NCBI GenBank assembly: GCA_014529385.2
Contig: CM043957.1
Location: 90,159,938 to 90,223,937, forward strand
Direction of reading: 5' to 3'
DNA from: Adiantum capillus-veneris
Lineage: Eukaryota; Streptophyta; Polypodiopsida; Polypodiales; Pteridaceae
Length of the DNA: 64,000 nt
Shown here: positions 1 to 10,749 of the stretch, in pieces
How positions within the stretch are numbered: the first letter of the stretch is position 1
Layout: every line of letters starts with the position of its first letter
Position numbers and translations under genes: made by a program
Notes under the pieces: generated by a model
The model's database searches: none
Told to the model about the DNA's origin: nothing
What the model saw: only the letters and a program-made list of their open reading frames with translations

Positions 1-660
1 CAGGGAATGAGGGTAGGGAAGAGGAAGAAGAAACATTTCGTAGGAGAAAGAATTAGTTCCTCACTTATCATACTCTTGTTGCTAGCATACATAATAGCAT
101 AGTAATGAAGAAGAAGGAGATGGAAAGCTTAAGCATTGAAGCATGGCTCTTGGTTGGATTTGCACTCCATAGCCAAGAGTGTTGGTGTAGGCTCTCAACC
201 TCTACTTGCTTGGAGAGGGAGCTCTTGCACTTTGCATATCACACAATGAGAGTGCTTGTGAGTGTGTGTGGGTGAGTATACCCCCTAGGCACCCCCCTAG
301 CTTGCTTGGGTCGACCCCCCCTTGTAGCTCATGCCTGAAGCTCATTGGACCCCTCCAGGCCTAGCCAATCACAAGCAGGAGCCATTACAAGCAACATGGG
401 TAGCCTTGGGACAAGTGTCCCCCTTTCCCCTTTGAGAGAGAGGACTTGATAAATTCTAAAACAATTAGATAATTCATGTAATTTATCATTGGACCCCTTT
501 GAAGCCTAGCCAATAGGCTTCAAGCAACACATGAAGGTAACATGGGTAGGGGCCTGACATGTGTCCTTGCTGCCTCTTCAAGATGGGCTTCCCTTGTGTG
601 TGTGAGTGGGTGTTCTCTCTCTAGGCCCTAGGAAAAGGGTTCGCCCCCCCTCTTGTAGGA
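1..660. other. No gene seen; imperfect direct repeats
   Basis: I see no convincing coding region here. Two related stretches, about 343-424 and 487-573, share the phrases 'attggacccct', 'cctagccaat' and 'aacatgggtag' in the same order. They look like diverged copies of one repeat. Runs of C near 290-320 and 640-655 sit in a similar context in both copies. The origin is unknown; an old LTR or other transposon remnant is possible. Confidence 0.5.
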
Positions 661-794
661 ATGCTTTTGACTTTTAGGTGATCAAGCACCTTACTCACCA
701 AGCATGACAAAGCACTTGAACTAGGGGGGGTTCCCACAAGCATCTCAGGCAAGCTTCTCAAGGCACCTCAAGTACTTTAATCATGCAGCAAGTC

Positions 795-866
795 AAGCAC
801 CTCAAGCATGAAAAACACCTCAAGCATGACAAGCACCTCAAGCAGGACAAGCACCTCGAGCTTGGG
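795..866. repeat. 18-bp minisatellite, four units
   Basis: Four consecutive 18-bp units built on 'aagcacctcaagcatgac' fill 795-866, with a few substitutions each. Looser versions of the same words are scattered from about 680. The open frame across it is a by-product of the period being a multiple of three. Confidence 0.8.
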
Positions 867-1261
867 CCGGGTTCCCACCTCAAGCTCAGCCCTAGCTTAC
901 TTAAGGTCAAAAGGACTTTTACACACATTTATTGGAGGTCTTCAATGAAGCTAACCCTAAGGTCTTATGCTCCATTGGTTAGCCTTGCTCTTTGATAGAC
1001 CATCTCCCTTTTGGGCCCCTTTACATTGGCCCCGTGTTGAGATAGATCTAAAAGCACATACCTATATCTTAACACGTGTTCCCGTTTATTCTCCCACATT
1101 AAGTGATCAATTTAATATGAGAAAATCATTTGGGTTAGTTAGATATTAGATTTTATGACAAAAGACATGATAATTCATAGAGATGGAAAAGGTTAATACT
1201 ATTCCACTTGTATCTCATGATGGAGAATTTGAATAATCAATAGAAAAGCATGCTGTTATAT

Positions 1262-1335
1262 TTTCAATTATAAACTCTTAAAAATAAATCATTGCATATA
1301 TGCAATGATTTATTTTTAAGAGTTTATAATTGAAA
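1262..1335. repeat. Perfect 74-bp palindrome
   Basis: Every base from 1262 to 1298 pairs with its mirror position from 1335 to 1299, giving a 37-bp arm with no spacer. The centre is gcatatatgc (1294-1303). The sequence is A/T-rich but not a simple repeat. It could extrude as a cruciform. It might be a fold-back insertion or an assembly artefact. Confidence 0.9.
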
Positions 1336-1479
1336 TTGTTCACTCATCTCCCCTAGCACCACCTCATTCAAAGAGAATTCAACTTAAATATTATTTCTCA
1401 TTGAACACGCTTCCAGTTTTATAAACTATGTACCCAAGGAAGGGGAAATTAAGATTGCAAGAAACTCTTCTTCTAACAA

Positions 1480-2330
1480 ACTTCCCTGTAGAGTCTTTTA
1501 TACACAACAAGAAGAGATTATGGCACAAGTCAATGAGTTACTAGAGAAGAAATGAAAAGGCCAAAAATCCTTTCTATCTTTAGTGGCAAAAGGAGGATGG
1601 GGAATACAAAATGTGTGTAGACTACCACACATTGAATAATAATGTTGTTAAACATAGGTTTGAAGTACCAGGAATTGAAGACTTTTTTATAAGCTCCAAG
1701 ATTGCTCCTATTTTGTTAAGATTCACCATAAAAGTGGCTCTCACTAAATATTCATGTTGTATCAAAAGATGTTCACAAAATAATTACAACTATCTTTGGC
1801 ATTTGTGAGTACATAGTGATGCCCTTTGGACTCAATGGTACACTAGCCACATTCAATCAAGCACTGACTACTTATTAAGTATCGAGTATACATAAGGGTA
1901 TTATGCGCAATGAAATTATTATCCACTCACTCCAAAACTCTTGATAAGCACAAGGATCACTAATAGGAAATTAATTTTTATATAGCTGCATGATCATAAG
2001 ATCTACAATAATGGAAGAAAAAGCAGATTCTTTTTGCAAGCGATATAGTTCTTGGGTCATTTCATAGGATGGCATCCAATTAATGGATCCTGAGGAACTT
2101 AAGGTGATAGACAAGTGTCTTGGAACTCTTCTTGGAATGTGCTCCTATTATAAAGACTTATAGCACATAAAATTATTTACTCCTATTATGTGCTCCTATT
2201 ATAAAGATTTATAGCACATAAGATTTATAGCTATATATGCTCATCCCTTTGGACTTCCCACCACAGGATCAAACGGATTTATTTTTCTTTTATCACACAT
2301 ATTCTCGCATTTTAGTGGCAAAAAACAAGA
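1480..2330 (+). pseudogene. Decayed Ty3/gypsy reverse transcriptase fragment
   Basis: Across shifting frames the plus strand encodes recognisable Ty3/gypsy reverse-transcriptase blocks in the right order. These are an EIMAQVNELLEK segment (about 1515), CVDYHTLNN (about 1614), a degraded KHRFEVPGIEDF block, and MPFGLNGTLATFNQ (about 1820-1860). A later MDPEELKVIDKCLG-like stretch near 2085 belongs to the RT-RNase H connection. Frameshifts, stops and loss of the catalytic-aspartate region make it non-functional. No LTRs could be assigned. It ends a few hundred bases upstream of the PYL-like gene and may have contributed to that gene's upstream region. Confidence 0.75.
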
Positions 2331-2385
2331 CAACTCAGCAATCCTTATGTTATTAACGAAGCTGTAACAATTTGGCGCTAGATGG

Positions 2386-2877
2386 GGGATGTTGTAGGCT
2401 CAAGCTAGTGATCACAAAGGGCGACTCGCGAGAGTGTGAAATGGCTCTTGGACATTGTTTGCACACACCTCTATAAATTTCAAACGTGCAAAAAACTCAA
2501 AACGGAATTCGGCTTTTCATTGGGAGGCCGGAGGCGGGAATCTTGCGGCACGAGCAAGGTTAGCTATGGCGATCTGCATGATGAGCCTCTCTGATTACAA
2601 TCATTCCATATTCGCCGTAGAAAATGCAGCTCGCCATTAGAGTACAGACAGATCAGATGGAACGCTTCTGCGTTATACGAGAATTTAGCTTTTGCTCCTG
2701 GCTGCTGGTGATCAGGATCAAGCTGTCACCTAGCTAGCCTATTTGTAGATGTATTTTCATAACGTCTGCGCAATGAATCGTAGTTGAAGAGTTTGCGTTC
2801 AAACTAATGCTGTAATACTACCGCAATGGAGAGCTAATTTCGATCGGCTCTCAATTTCGGTCGACTTCTGATCATTT
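2386..2877 (+). promoter_or_regulatory. Presumed upstream region of the PYL-like gene
   Basis: This stretch separates the retroelement relic from the first coding exon. It contains a TATA-like 'tataaat' at 2472-2478 and an ACGT core ('aacgtg') at about 2484. The first in-frame ATG of the gene (2878) follows an in-frame stop at 2869-2871, so about 400 bp would be untranslated leader if that TATA box is used. An upstream non-coding exon is also possible. Promoter assignment is inference. Confidence 0.3.
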
Positions 2878-4128
2878 ATGTGCCTGTTTTCTGCTGGCCA
2901 GATGAATTCGAATGGTACTGTTCATGCAGATGTCGACTCTCTCATTGCACAGCATCACACGCGTCCTCACGCCTCGACTCAAGCAAGTGGTGTATTCACT
3001 CAACGCATTCGGGCTACCGTTGGAACGGTAAATCCATATTGTAGTACGGATCATGTCTGTCTTCTCTCCATATTAATGGAAGCCCGATCTAATTGTCGAA
3101 AATGTTTTTCTCCTGCTCTTTAATGATGGCGCCAATATGCGTTCGCGTTCACGGAAAACATTTGTTAAGATTAATACGTCCCCAACGTATTCTTAATCTA
3201 GCTGGACAAGTCCAGAATAGTTAGTGAGCTCGTAAACCTGTTAGGTGAATTTACTTAACGTTCTTGACGCGTTCTCTGAGAGCTCATCACTTGGCTAGCT
3301 GATATTTACTGATATTTCTAGTGATCCGACAAGCCAGGTCCTGTGAGTTTTTAATTGCAAAGACAAACCATTCCATAAACGTAATTAAAGTGCTGCAAGT
3401 GTCATATTGAACTCTTTGTTGTTAATACATTATCATGCTTTAAGCTCGTATAAGCTTATTAGTTGAAATTTATTAGTTGAAACCTTTATAAGTTCTGCAT
3501 GCAGGTCTGGGAATTGGTTCGCCGCTTTGATAATCCGCAGATCTACAAAACACTTATCACTTCGTGTAGAATGCTGACTGCTGGGGACCTTCAGGTGGGA
3601 ATTAGTACGCGTCGTTGCAGAATAAACTCTGAGGTCGCAGGAGGCGCAGAAAGTAGTATCGAAAGACTACACACTTTTGATGAAGATAATCATCGTCTGG
3701 GCTTTGAAGTTTTGGGTGGCGGCAATCGGTTGCGGGTATATTTCTGACTTGCTGCTAATTATATTGTTGCAGAAAGTCGTAATAATGTTGGTATTTATTA
3801 AGTTGTGATTGTTTCTTGTAAAGTCTTAATCACAGCCTAATTCTTGCTTTGCACACCTAATTCGTGCATGTATACATTTGTGCAGAATTACAACTCCCTG
3901 ACCACACTTCATGCAGATGAGATAGATGGCAAGCCAGCAACTCTTGTGATTGAGTCATATTACTGTGACGTCCCAGACGGTAACACTATTGAACACACCA
4001 ACGTTTTTGTTTCGACTATAGTGACTCACAACCTGAGGCAGCTTGCTCTAGCTTCTGAACGCCGTATGTCAACGAGGTCTCATAGTCCAACTGCTGCTGC
4101 AAGGAGGGCCGCGCGCCGGCCCAGCTAG
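2878..4128 (+). CDS. PYR/PYL/RCAR-like abscisic-acid receptor relative (3 exons)
   Basis: Exons are 2878-3027, 3505-3735 and 3886-4128, all joined in phase 0 at GT...AG introns of 477 and 150 bp, giving 207 residues. The START/Bet v 1-fold PYL family is recognised by VWELVRRFDNPQIYK (51-65), SIERL (101-105), GFEVLGGGNRL (116-126), NYNSLTTLH (128-136), ESYYCDVPDGNT (150-161) and NLRQLA (176-181). Three exons fit the intron-containing PYL subfamily of flowering plants. Known PYLs bind ABA and inhibit PP2C phosphatases. Several sensing features differ. The lysine that contacts the ABA carboxylate (K59 in PYR1) is Thr69. The SGLPA gate is replaced by a longer SEVAGGA stretch (92-98) without proline. 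The latch HRL reads NRL (124-126). The glutamate in 'ERL' and the NY-S motif are kept. The C-terminus (186-207) is basic and low-complexity. Frames and splice sites are intact. Family confidence is high, ABA-receptor function is not. Confidence 0.88.
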
Positions 4129-4627
4129 ACGTATGTCAAAATGTCCGGCTGCTGCAAGGCAAGGCGCCACTTATAATTTGGGGGAATCAATTCTTGGTGG
4201 GGTCAAAGATGTCCTGCAATTCAAGCTGCATCCCCCTAACATTTTGGATTCAATTGGCCGATACATTTTGGATTCAATTGGAGGATACGTTTGTGAGAAA
4301 TTTAAAGCAAATGCACAGTCCAAGGCAGTAATTTGTTTACCTTAACGACCACTTGGTTTGAGTCCTGATTAATGAAGGTGCCAGACTGCCGTCCAGAGTC
4401 CTACGCCCATTAATCATCCTTCCTGTTTTCTCTGTATATCGACATTTTTGAACCGAATCGCACGTACTTTTCTGCATCTTTTGCTCTATTTGTAATAGTT
4501 TTGCTTCTGCAATAATAACTAGCCCAATATGCAGAAGAATGCATCATTGTTTAATTCATCCTAATATTTTACTCTCGTGAATCCTAATATTTTAGTCCAG
4601 CGGTCTAGCTGTAGAGCATTATTAGAG
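4129..4627. other. 3' flank of the PYL-like gene; no separate gene
   Basis: A 70-codon open frame at 4133-4345 directly follows the PYL-like stop. It repeats the 'cgtatgtca' and 'ctgctgcaagg' words of the last exon, which suggests a small local duplication. I regard the stretch as 3' untranslated or flanking DNA. Confidence 0.4.
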
Positions 4628-5440
4628 TTCTCTCTCTCATTAGTAGGAACTACGAAGACGATTGAGTAAGTCAAAGGGTGCAATTAGAACTTTGCCTTCT
4701 TGAAAATGCTGCATGTAATCTGCCATTTCAATTCTTGAAAATGCTGTCATTTCGTAATTGGTGATCATGGCCTGTTGTGAGGTCAATTCAATTGCTCCAC
4801 GAAAAGAAAAATGGTGATCTTCTCTTGTGTGAGAACGAAGTTTTAACGTCGGAGGAACAATCCTTAGAGACCTCAAAGATCTATCCGACGAGTTTTGAAC
4901 TCAAGACGCTACTTATAAGAAATCCTAGGGGGTAACCCCTTTTTCTTGATAAACTAAAATTTTAATAAAAAAATATTTTGTCAATGTATTCTGTTAATTT
5001 TTGTTAAATGCCAAATAAAATACCCTTATTTTGAACTCGCGTGCTATATACACATTTTAGAGGTGTAATGTCTAACACAAAAATGAGCTTTCTATGCATA
5101 GATTTTGTGGGAATTGAAACATGTACAACTTGATCCTATCACCTGACTCATGAAATGTATAACACAAGAATGGGCTTTCTATGCATAGATTTTGTGGGCA
5201 TTGAAACATGTACAACTTGATCCTATCACCTGACTCATGAAAGGCTGCATGTTTTTGCACTACTATGAACCAATATGAATGCCTCAGATAAAATACCTTT
5301 ACATTCCATCCAATCATAGAGCTTCATTTGATTATGGAATGTAAATTACCTACACATTCCATTTGATCATAGAGTTTCCTTTGCATGCAACCTACTATAC
5401 TACCAAGCACAATCAAGAAGATCACATTTCATGCCACAAT
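4628..5440. repeat. Dispersed repeat A, copy 1
   Basis: About 0.8 kb recurs at 7660-8850 in the same orientation. Shared landmarks are 'gacgattgagtaagtca', 'cgtcggaggaacaatcctt', 'cctagggggtaa' and 'gcatagattttgtggg'. Within this copy a roughly 80-bp block is tandemly doubled (about 5080-5155 and 5160-5240). No coding domain is visible. Confidence 0.75.
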
Positions 5441-5446
5441 TTACAT

Positions 5447-6582
5447 ATCTCCCACTTACCTACAATGTATTGCCAACAACAAGAACTATAGCTAGTGCCC
5501 TTAGGACTTAGGTACCGATAGATTTGCCTCTTGTGGGAGACACCCTTTAAGACATAAAAATCTTGTGATTCCTTGAAATGGTAATAATCACAAAATTATT
5601 TAGACAACTTCTTATGTACATATAAACAAGACACATGGAGCAAAGAATTCTTAACCTCTTTTATGTGAGTGGGCGTGTTTCCCCAGATTCTTCATCAATC
5701 ATTTCTTTTTTCCCATTCATCTCCATTTTACAAAACTTGGATGGGTCAGGTACCATAAGATGTGTAACTCCATCCTTGTCGAAATACCAATTCTTCTTGT
5801 AATCAACTGAAAAATCTCTAGCTTATCATTTGCAATTAAATATTCTTTCTCACATAGTAAAGTCCTCTTCGTCCCATCAATGTAGATTTCATATTGGAAT
5901 CTCAATATCGTCAAGAGCTGACTCATGTGCTATGCCCTAGAGGTCCCAATTTGATTGCCTAGTGGATATAAGACCGAGTCATTTACACTCTCCTCTACCA
6001 ACACATGTCTAGCTTGATCTCTCTAGAATCCAATGCATGATTGATATACATTTCAAGACCTTAAGTACATAAAGGAATTTACACACATCTGAAACTTTAT
6101 ACTCAACCCAACCTCTGACTCATTGGTCTTGTTGCTTTATGTGTTGAATTTTTGATAATTTTGATCAACTTCTCGTGCAGTCTAAGTGTAAGTCATCACT
6201 CAGCACTCTGCCAATCCGTAACTTGCATCATATATCATGAGTATCTTTTTTGGTATCATGTTGATGAAAACGGTTTCTTGTACTAAAGATGCCCTCAAAG
6301 CCAAGAGATTCCCTTAGATATTTACCACATACTTGCATTATCTATAGACTTTTTACTACCTAAACATCTAATCTACCATGCTTTAATTTTTCTTAGAATG
6401 TTTGTTGCTAGACATCAAGTAAAAGCTAGCATATTTACAAGACTACAATTAGTAGTGCAAAGTCAATGAATCTATGCGATTTAAGAATAGCCAGGTCTCC
6501 AGACCAAGCAAGTGCAAGTGTGTCAGTAGGTTGGATGGCTAAGCATGCCAAGACTGACTACGCATGCAAAGCCCGCCCACTA
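5447..6582. repeat. Dispersed repeat B, copy 1
   Basis: This 1.1-kb stretch is closely matched by 30187-31394, and the match continues into the LTR-like region downstream of both copies. No protein domain is recognised. Both copies keep the same relation to the chromovirus LTR. They may therefore be part of one duplicated segment, or internal sequence of an older element. Confidence 0.7.
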
Positions 6583-7057
6583 TCGTAGATGGGAGCTCTT
6601 AGAAGAAAGTTTTAGAATAATCTACAAGGTCCTATAAGAAGCTTGAAGAAAAATTTAGAAGGTCCTAGAAAGCTCTAGAAGCTTGGAGAAGAACCTAGAA
6701 GGTTCTTAACCTCCTTGAGCTTGAGGAAGTACCTAGAAGGTTCCTAACCTCCTTAAGATCTAGTATAAATAGAGGTCTTGGGGGGCTACAAGCCCCTCAA
6801 TCTTGCCAACACCAATTGTGAGGCTTCTATGAGGTAAGCCCTCTTCTAGTATTGTCTTGTTTTCAACTCCTGTTCTTGTAACCAAGTCTTGTCTTGTAAG
6901 TCTAGCTTTGTAATCAAATACTTTTAGTCAAGTATTAAGTCTTGTAATCAAGATTAAAGTCACGATCAAGTTTCAAGGCACCCTCTCTTGCTCTCTTCTA
7001 GCTCGAGATGCACTCACAATATTTTGGCAAGACTCCACTTCTTGATTTCGCCTAGCC
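6583..7057 (+). mobile_element. Chromovirus-type LTR and leader with TATA box, copy 1
   Basis: The LTR character rests on a promoter-like 'tagtataaatagagg' (TATA 6764-6771) and a following T-rich leader. It also rests on matching sequence at 31395-31910 (plus strand) and 33150-33607 (minus strand, next to a polypurine tract and a chromodomain). Upstream of the TATA box GAA/TTC units recur at 5-bp spacing (6605-6617 and 6668-6690, with mismatches), resembling heat-shock elements. The gag start follows at 7058. No target-site duplication was found, and the exact 5' end is uncertain. Confidence 0.65.
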
Positions 7058-7627
7058 ATGGAGCGTTTTTTGGAAGGTGTTATGTCTAGCTTGCAAAAAT
7101 TGTATCAACAAATTCAAGAGCTACATAAGAGCAACACACGATTACAAGCAGAGCAACTGCACTCCTTGAGTCTGGTGGTGCAAGAGCTTCAATGCCAGAT
7201 TCAAGAGATACGTGAAGCTAGCCATGGCCATGATCAAACCATGCCTTCAACAAATCTAATCCAAAATAGAAAGGAGCCCAAAGTCAACCTACATGAAAAC
7301 TTTGATGGGATGAGATGAAAGTTTAGAGGCTCTGTCCAACAAGTGAAGTGGTTCATATGTATGCACCTTGAGCACTACCTTGATGGTGCTTCTGAAGTTG
7401 GTCTCATCCAAATGCTCCTCTGAAATACGGACCTCCCTTGATTTTCACCCCACTTGAAAGGGACTCTCTCTACTTAATGACTCTGAGGCCTTTGTAGGAG
7501 AGTTTTCAACAACCTTTGGGGAAGTAGATAGGGCAAGAGTTGCAGAAACCAAGCTTTGCAAGTTACTACAGGGCCCTCACCTTGCATCGGTCTCTACATA
7601 TGAATTTGGGCAGCTCCCATGTGATTT

Positions 7628-7630
<3 letters not shown>
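7058..7630 (+). pseudogene. Ty3/gypsy gag fragment (5' end)
   Basis: An open frame of 86 codons begins MERFLEGVMSSLQKLYQQ and is predicted coiled-coil, rich in Gln/Leu/Glu (residues 8-60). It then reads PKVNLHENFDGMR before a TGA. Past the stop the same frame continues with KFRGSVQQVKWFICMHLEHY, and later frames give LNDSEAFVGEFSTTFGEVD-like sequence typical of retrotransposon gag. The end is replaced by a (CT)n tract and repeat A at about 7630. The sequence at 31900-31925 starts the same way ('gccatggagcg') and breaks off after about 10 codons, so both copies are truncated. Confidence 0.7.
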
Positions 7631-8850
<1,220 letters not shown>

Positions 8851-8902
8851 CCCGTTGTCAAGAAGTGCCGAGTGCGGCTAGGATCAAAGCGCCGGGCCTC
8901 TT

Positions 8903-9642
8903 TGTTAAGTATGGAGCTTGATTTACCCTTTGTAATTTTCTGTGGTAAAAGCGCACATTTGTAAGGCCCCCATTATGAGGAGAAGCCATCGTGCGTGAAG
9001 GAAAATTACTCACCGGAAACCAAATTTTTCACCGAAATATTCCTTTTCGCCGGAATATTATGGCCGGACGGCGGCCGGAAAGTGGTCAGAAAACAACCGG
9101 TCGGTTGGCCGGTGGCCGGTAGTCAATGGCCGATGGCCGGTGGTCGGAAGTCAATGGCCGGTGGCCGGTGGTCGTAATTCAATGGCCGGTGGCCGAATTC
9201 AAAAGCGGACTTGTCTTCTCAAGGGCGGCCACACATGGGCGGATTGGAGGGTCCGATTTGGACTTATTCGCACAAGGGCGGCTACACATGGCTGCCTCTC
9301 ATAAGAGAGGGCAGCCCTTTTGGCCTATAAAAGGAGGCCATTTCTACACACATTTCATAGTGTGAAGTTGATGCAACAAGGTGGGTGTGAGGTGGTGAGA
9401 GTGAAGCAAGACGGGAGCTCCATTAAGGGTATAATCCCTTTGTAAACTACTTCTTGTTTTGAAGTACTAAAGCCATTGAGTGGCTACTTTCCCGTGGACG
9501 TAGCCCACATTGGGTGAACCATGTATCTCCTGTGTACTCTCTCTCTTTCTCTCTACTCTATAATCTCTTGTGTGTGAAATCTATCTCTCTCCATTAAGTA
9601 ATCTACTCGATTATCTATTTAGCTACGTCTTATTTCCTAACA
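8903..9642. mobile_element. Solo LTR of a copia-type element, with CTCTT target duplication
   Basis: The sequence begins TGTTAAG and ends CCTAACA, and is flanked by the 5-bp duplication CTCTT (8898-8902 and 9643-9647). The unoccupied site is present in the second LTR copy, where a single 'ctctt' is found at 29190-29194. Internally it has 'gcctataaaaggagg' (about 9323), a typical LTR promoter, and 'cccgtggacgtagccc' (about 9490), typical of Ty1/copia LTR ends in plants. There is no internal coding region, so it is a solo LTR left by recombination. It also contains a GGCCGGT minisatellite. Confidence 0.88.
9061..9200. repeat. GGCCGGT-rich minisatellite inside the solo LTR
   Basis: The words 'ggccggtggccggt', 'ggtcggaagtcaatggcc' and 'ggtcgtaattcaatggcc' repeat with about 28-bp spacing. 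The tract is much more G/C-rich than its surroundings. Confidence 0.8.
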
Positions 9643-10656
9643 CTCTTACTGTAAGAGTTCGAAGCAAAATCAAGCAAGTCGTAAAAGATTTGAGGATAAA
9701 AACACACTAAAAAAGAACAAAACTCCAGCCATGAAATCTTTTCTTTAAAAAAGAACCAAGTCAACTCAAAAGTCTTGTGTGTGTGATGATTTGTTGTAGC
9801 CTCACTGCCAATAACACAGTTGCAGTGCTCTTTCGCCCTGATAAAATCCCTATACAAACGCTTCAATTCTCAATCGTAGCCATTTCACGGAAGCTTCAAA
9901 GCTTCATTATTCATTCCCAAGTAGGTATTTGAAGAGTAGAAACCCTAATTGGTATCCTCATAGCCTCGAATACAGAGTTGGAACAGCACAGGACTGCACT
10001 AGCATACCTTAGGTGTAGGCCTTGTATCCCTGCACAGAGGATCTTATAGTGCTGATATTCCTCTTCTAAAATGTTCCATCACTCCTCGTAATCACACCAC
10101 CGTGAGTGATGTGGTGTTTTGAGCCATTTTTTGCCAAATTTTGCCAATTTTGAGTCATTTTTTACCATTTTATGACCATTTTTGGTCATTTTTAGCCCAA
10201 AAATGCACTTTTTTGCCTGTAAAAAACCCAAACGAGTTGGGAAAAATCCCTTAAATTGTGTAAAAATCCATTGGGCTTAAATTTAATCTCAAACCTCATT
10301 TTACCACTTGGAAAGCACTATGGACACATCTCTTACGCTTGCGTATGAAACCTGCTATTTTTGGTGGAGATTGTTCGCATTGAACTTTCTAGGCAAAACG
10401 AGCGTGCCACTTTGAAACACTTGACATTTGTACATTTTTAAAGAAAAATATGCATATTTTTATGTGAAAAGCCATGCCATAGTGCCACGTGTAGGGCCTC
10501 GACTGCCCGACAAGGTATGTACATGATTGCAACGGTGGCATCTATTTCCGCATATATCACACTATGTACATCATAGCATTTGGTCCCACATAACAAAAGC
10601 ATTGAGAGCAAGGTATATATTTTAGTTTCACATTATGCACATGACACCTCATGACA

Positions 10657-10671
10657 TCCACCCCCTCTAAA
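10657..10671 (-). other. Polypurine tract-like motif of Gypsy-1
   Basis: The minus strand reads TTTAGAGGGGGTGGA directly before the LTR start TGTCATG. That is the expected position of the plus-strand primer in an LTR retrotransposon. Confidence 0.6.
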
Positions 10672-10749
10672 CCTGCACATCCTTCGGCATTCCACACATA
10701 TGTTTTGCCGGTTCAGTTTTCATTTAAGTCAACATACATATCAATTTCT

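Larger units (their letters stand above)
8856..10656 (-). mobile_element. 3' LTR of Gypsy-1, split by a nested solo LTR
   Basis: Read on the minus strand, the LTR starts TGTCATGAGG beside a polypurine-like tract (10657-10671). It ends CTTCTTGACA at 8856. Without the insert at 8903-9647 it is about 1,056 bp. A second copy at 29151-30183 is 1,033 bp, which supports both ends. Shared landmarks include 'ccacgtgta', 'gcatttggtcccacata' and the 'ttttgccaattttgag' low-complexity tract. The coding remnants of Gypsy-1 lie immediately upstream in the minus sense. Confidence 0.8.

Noticed and set aside
2455-2640. 61-codon frame upstream of the PYL-like gene as a coding exon
   Set aside because: It has no similarity to PYL N-termini and is separated from exon 1 by in-frame stops; a leader role is possible but not a coding one.
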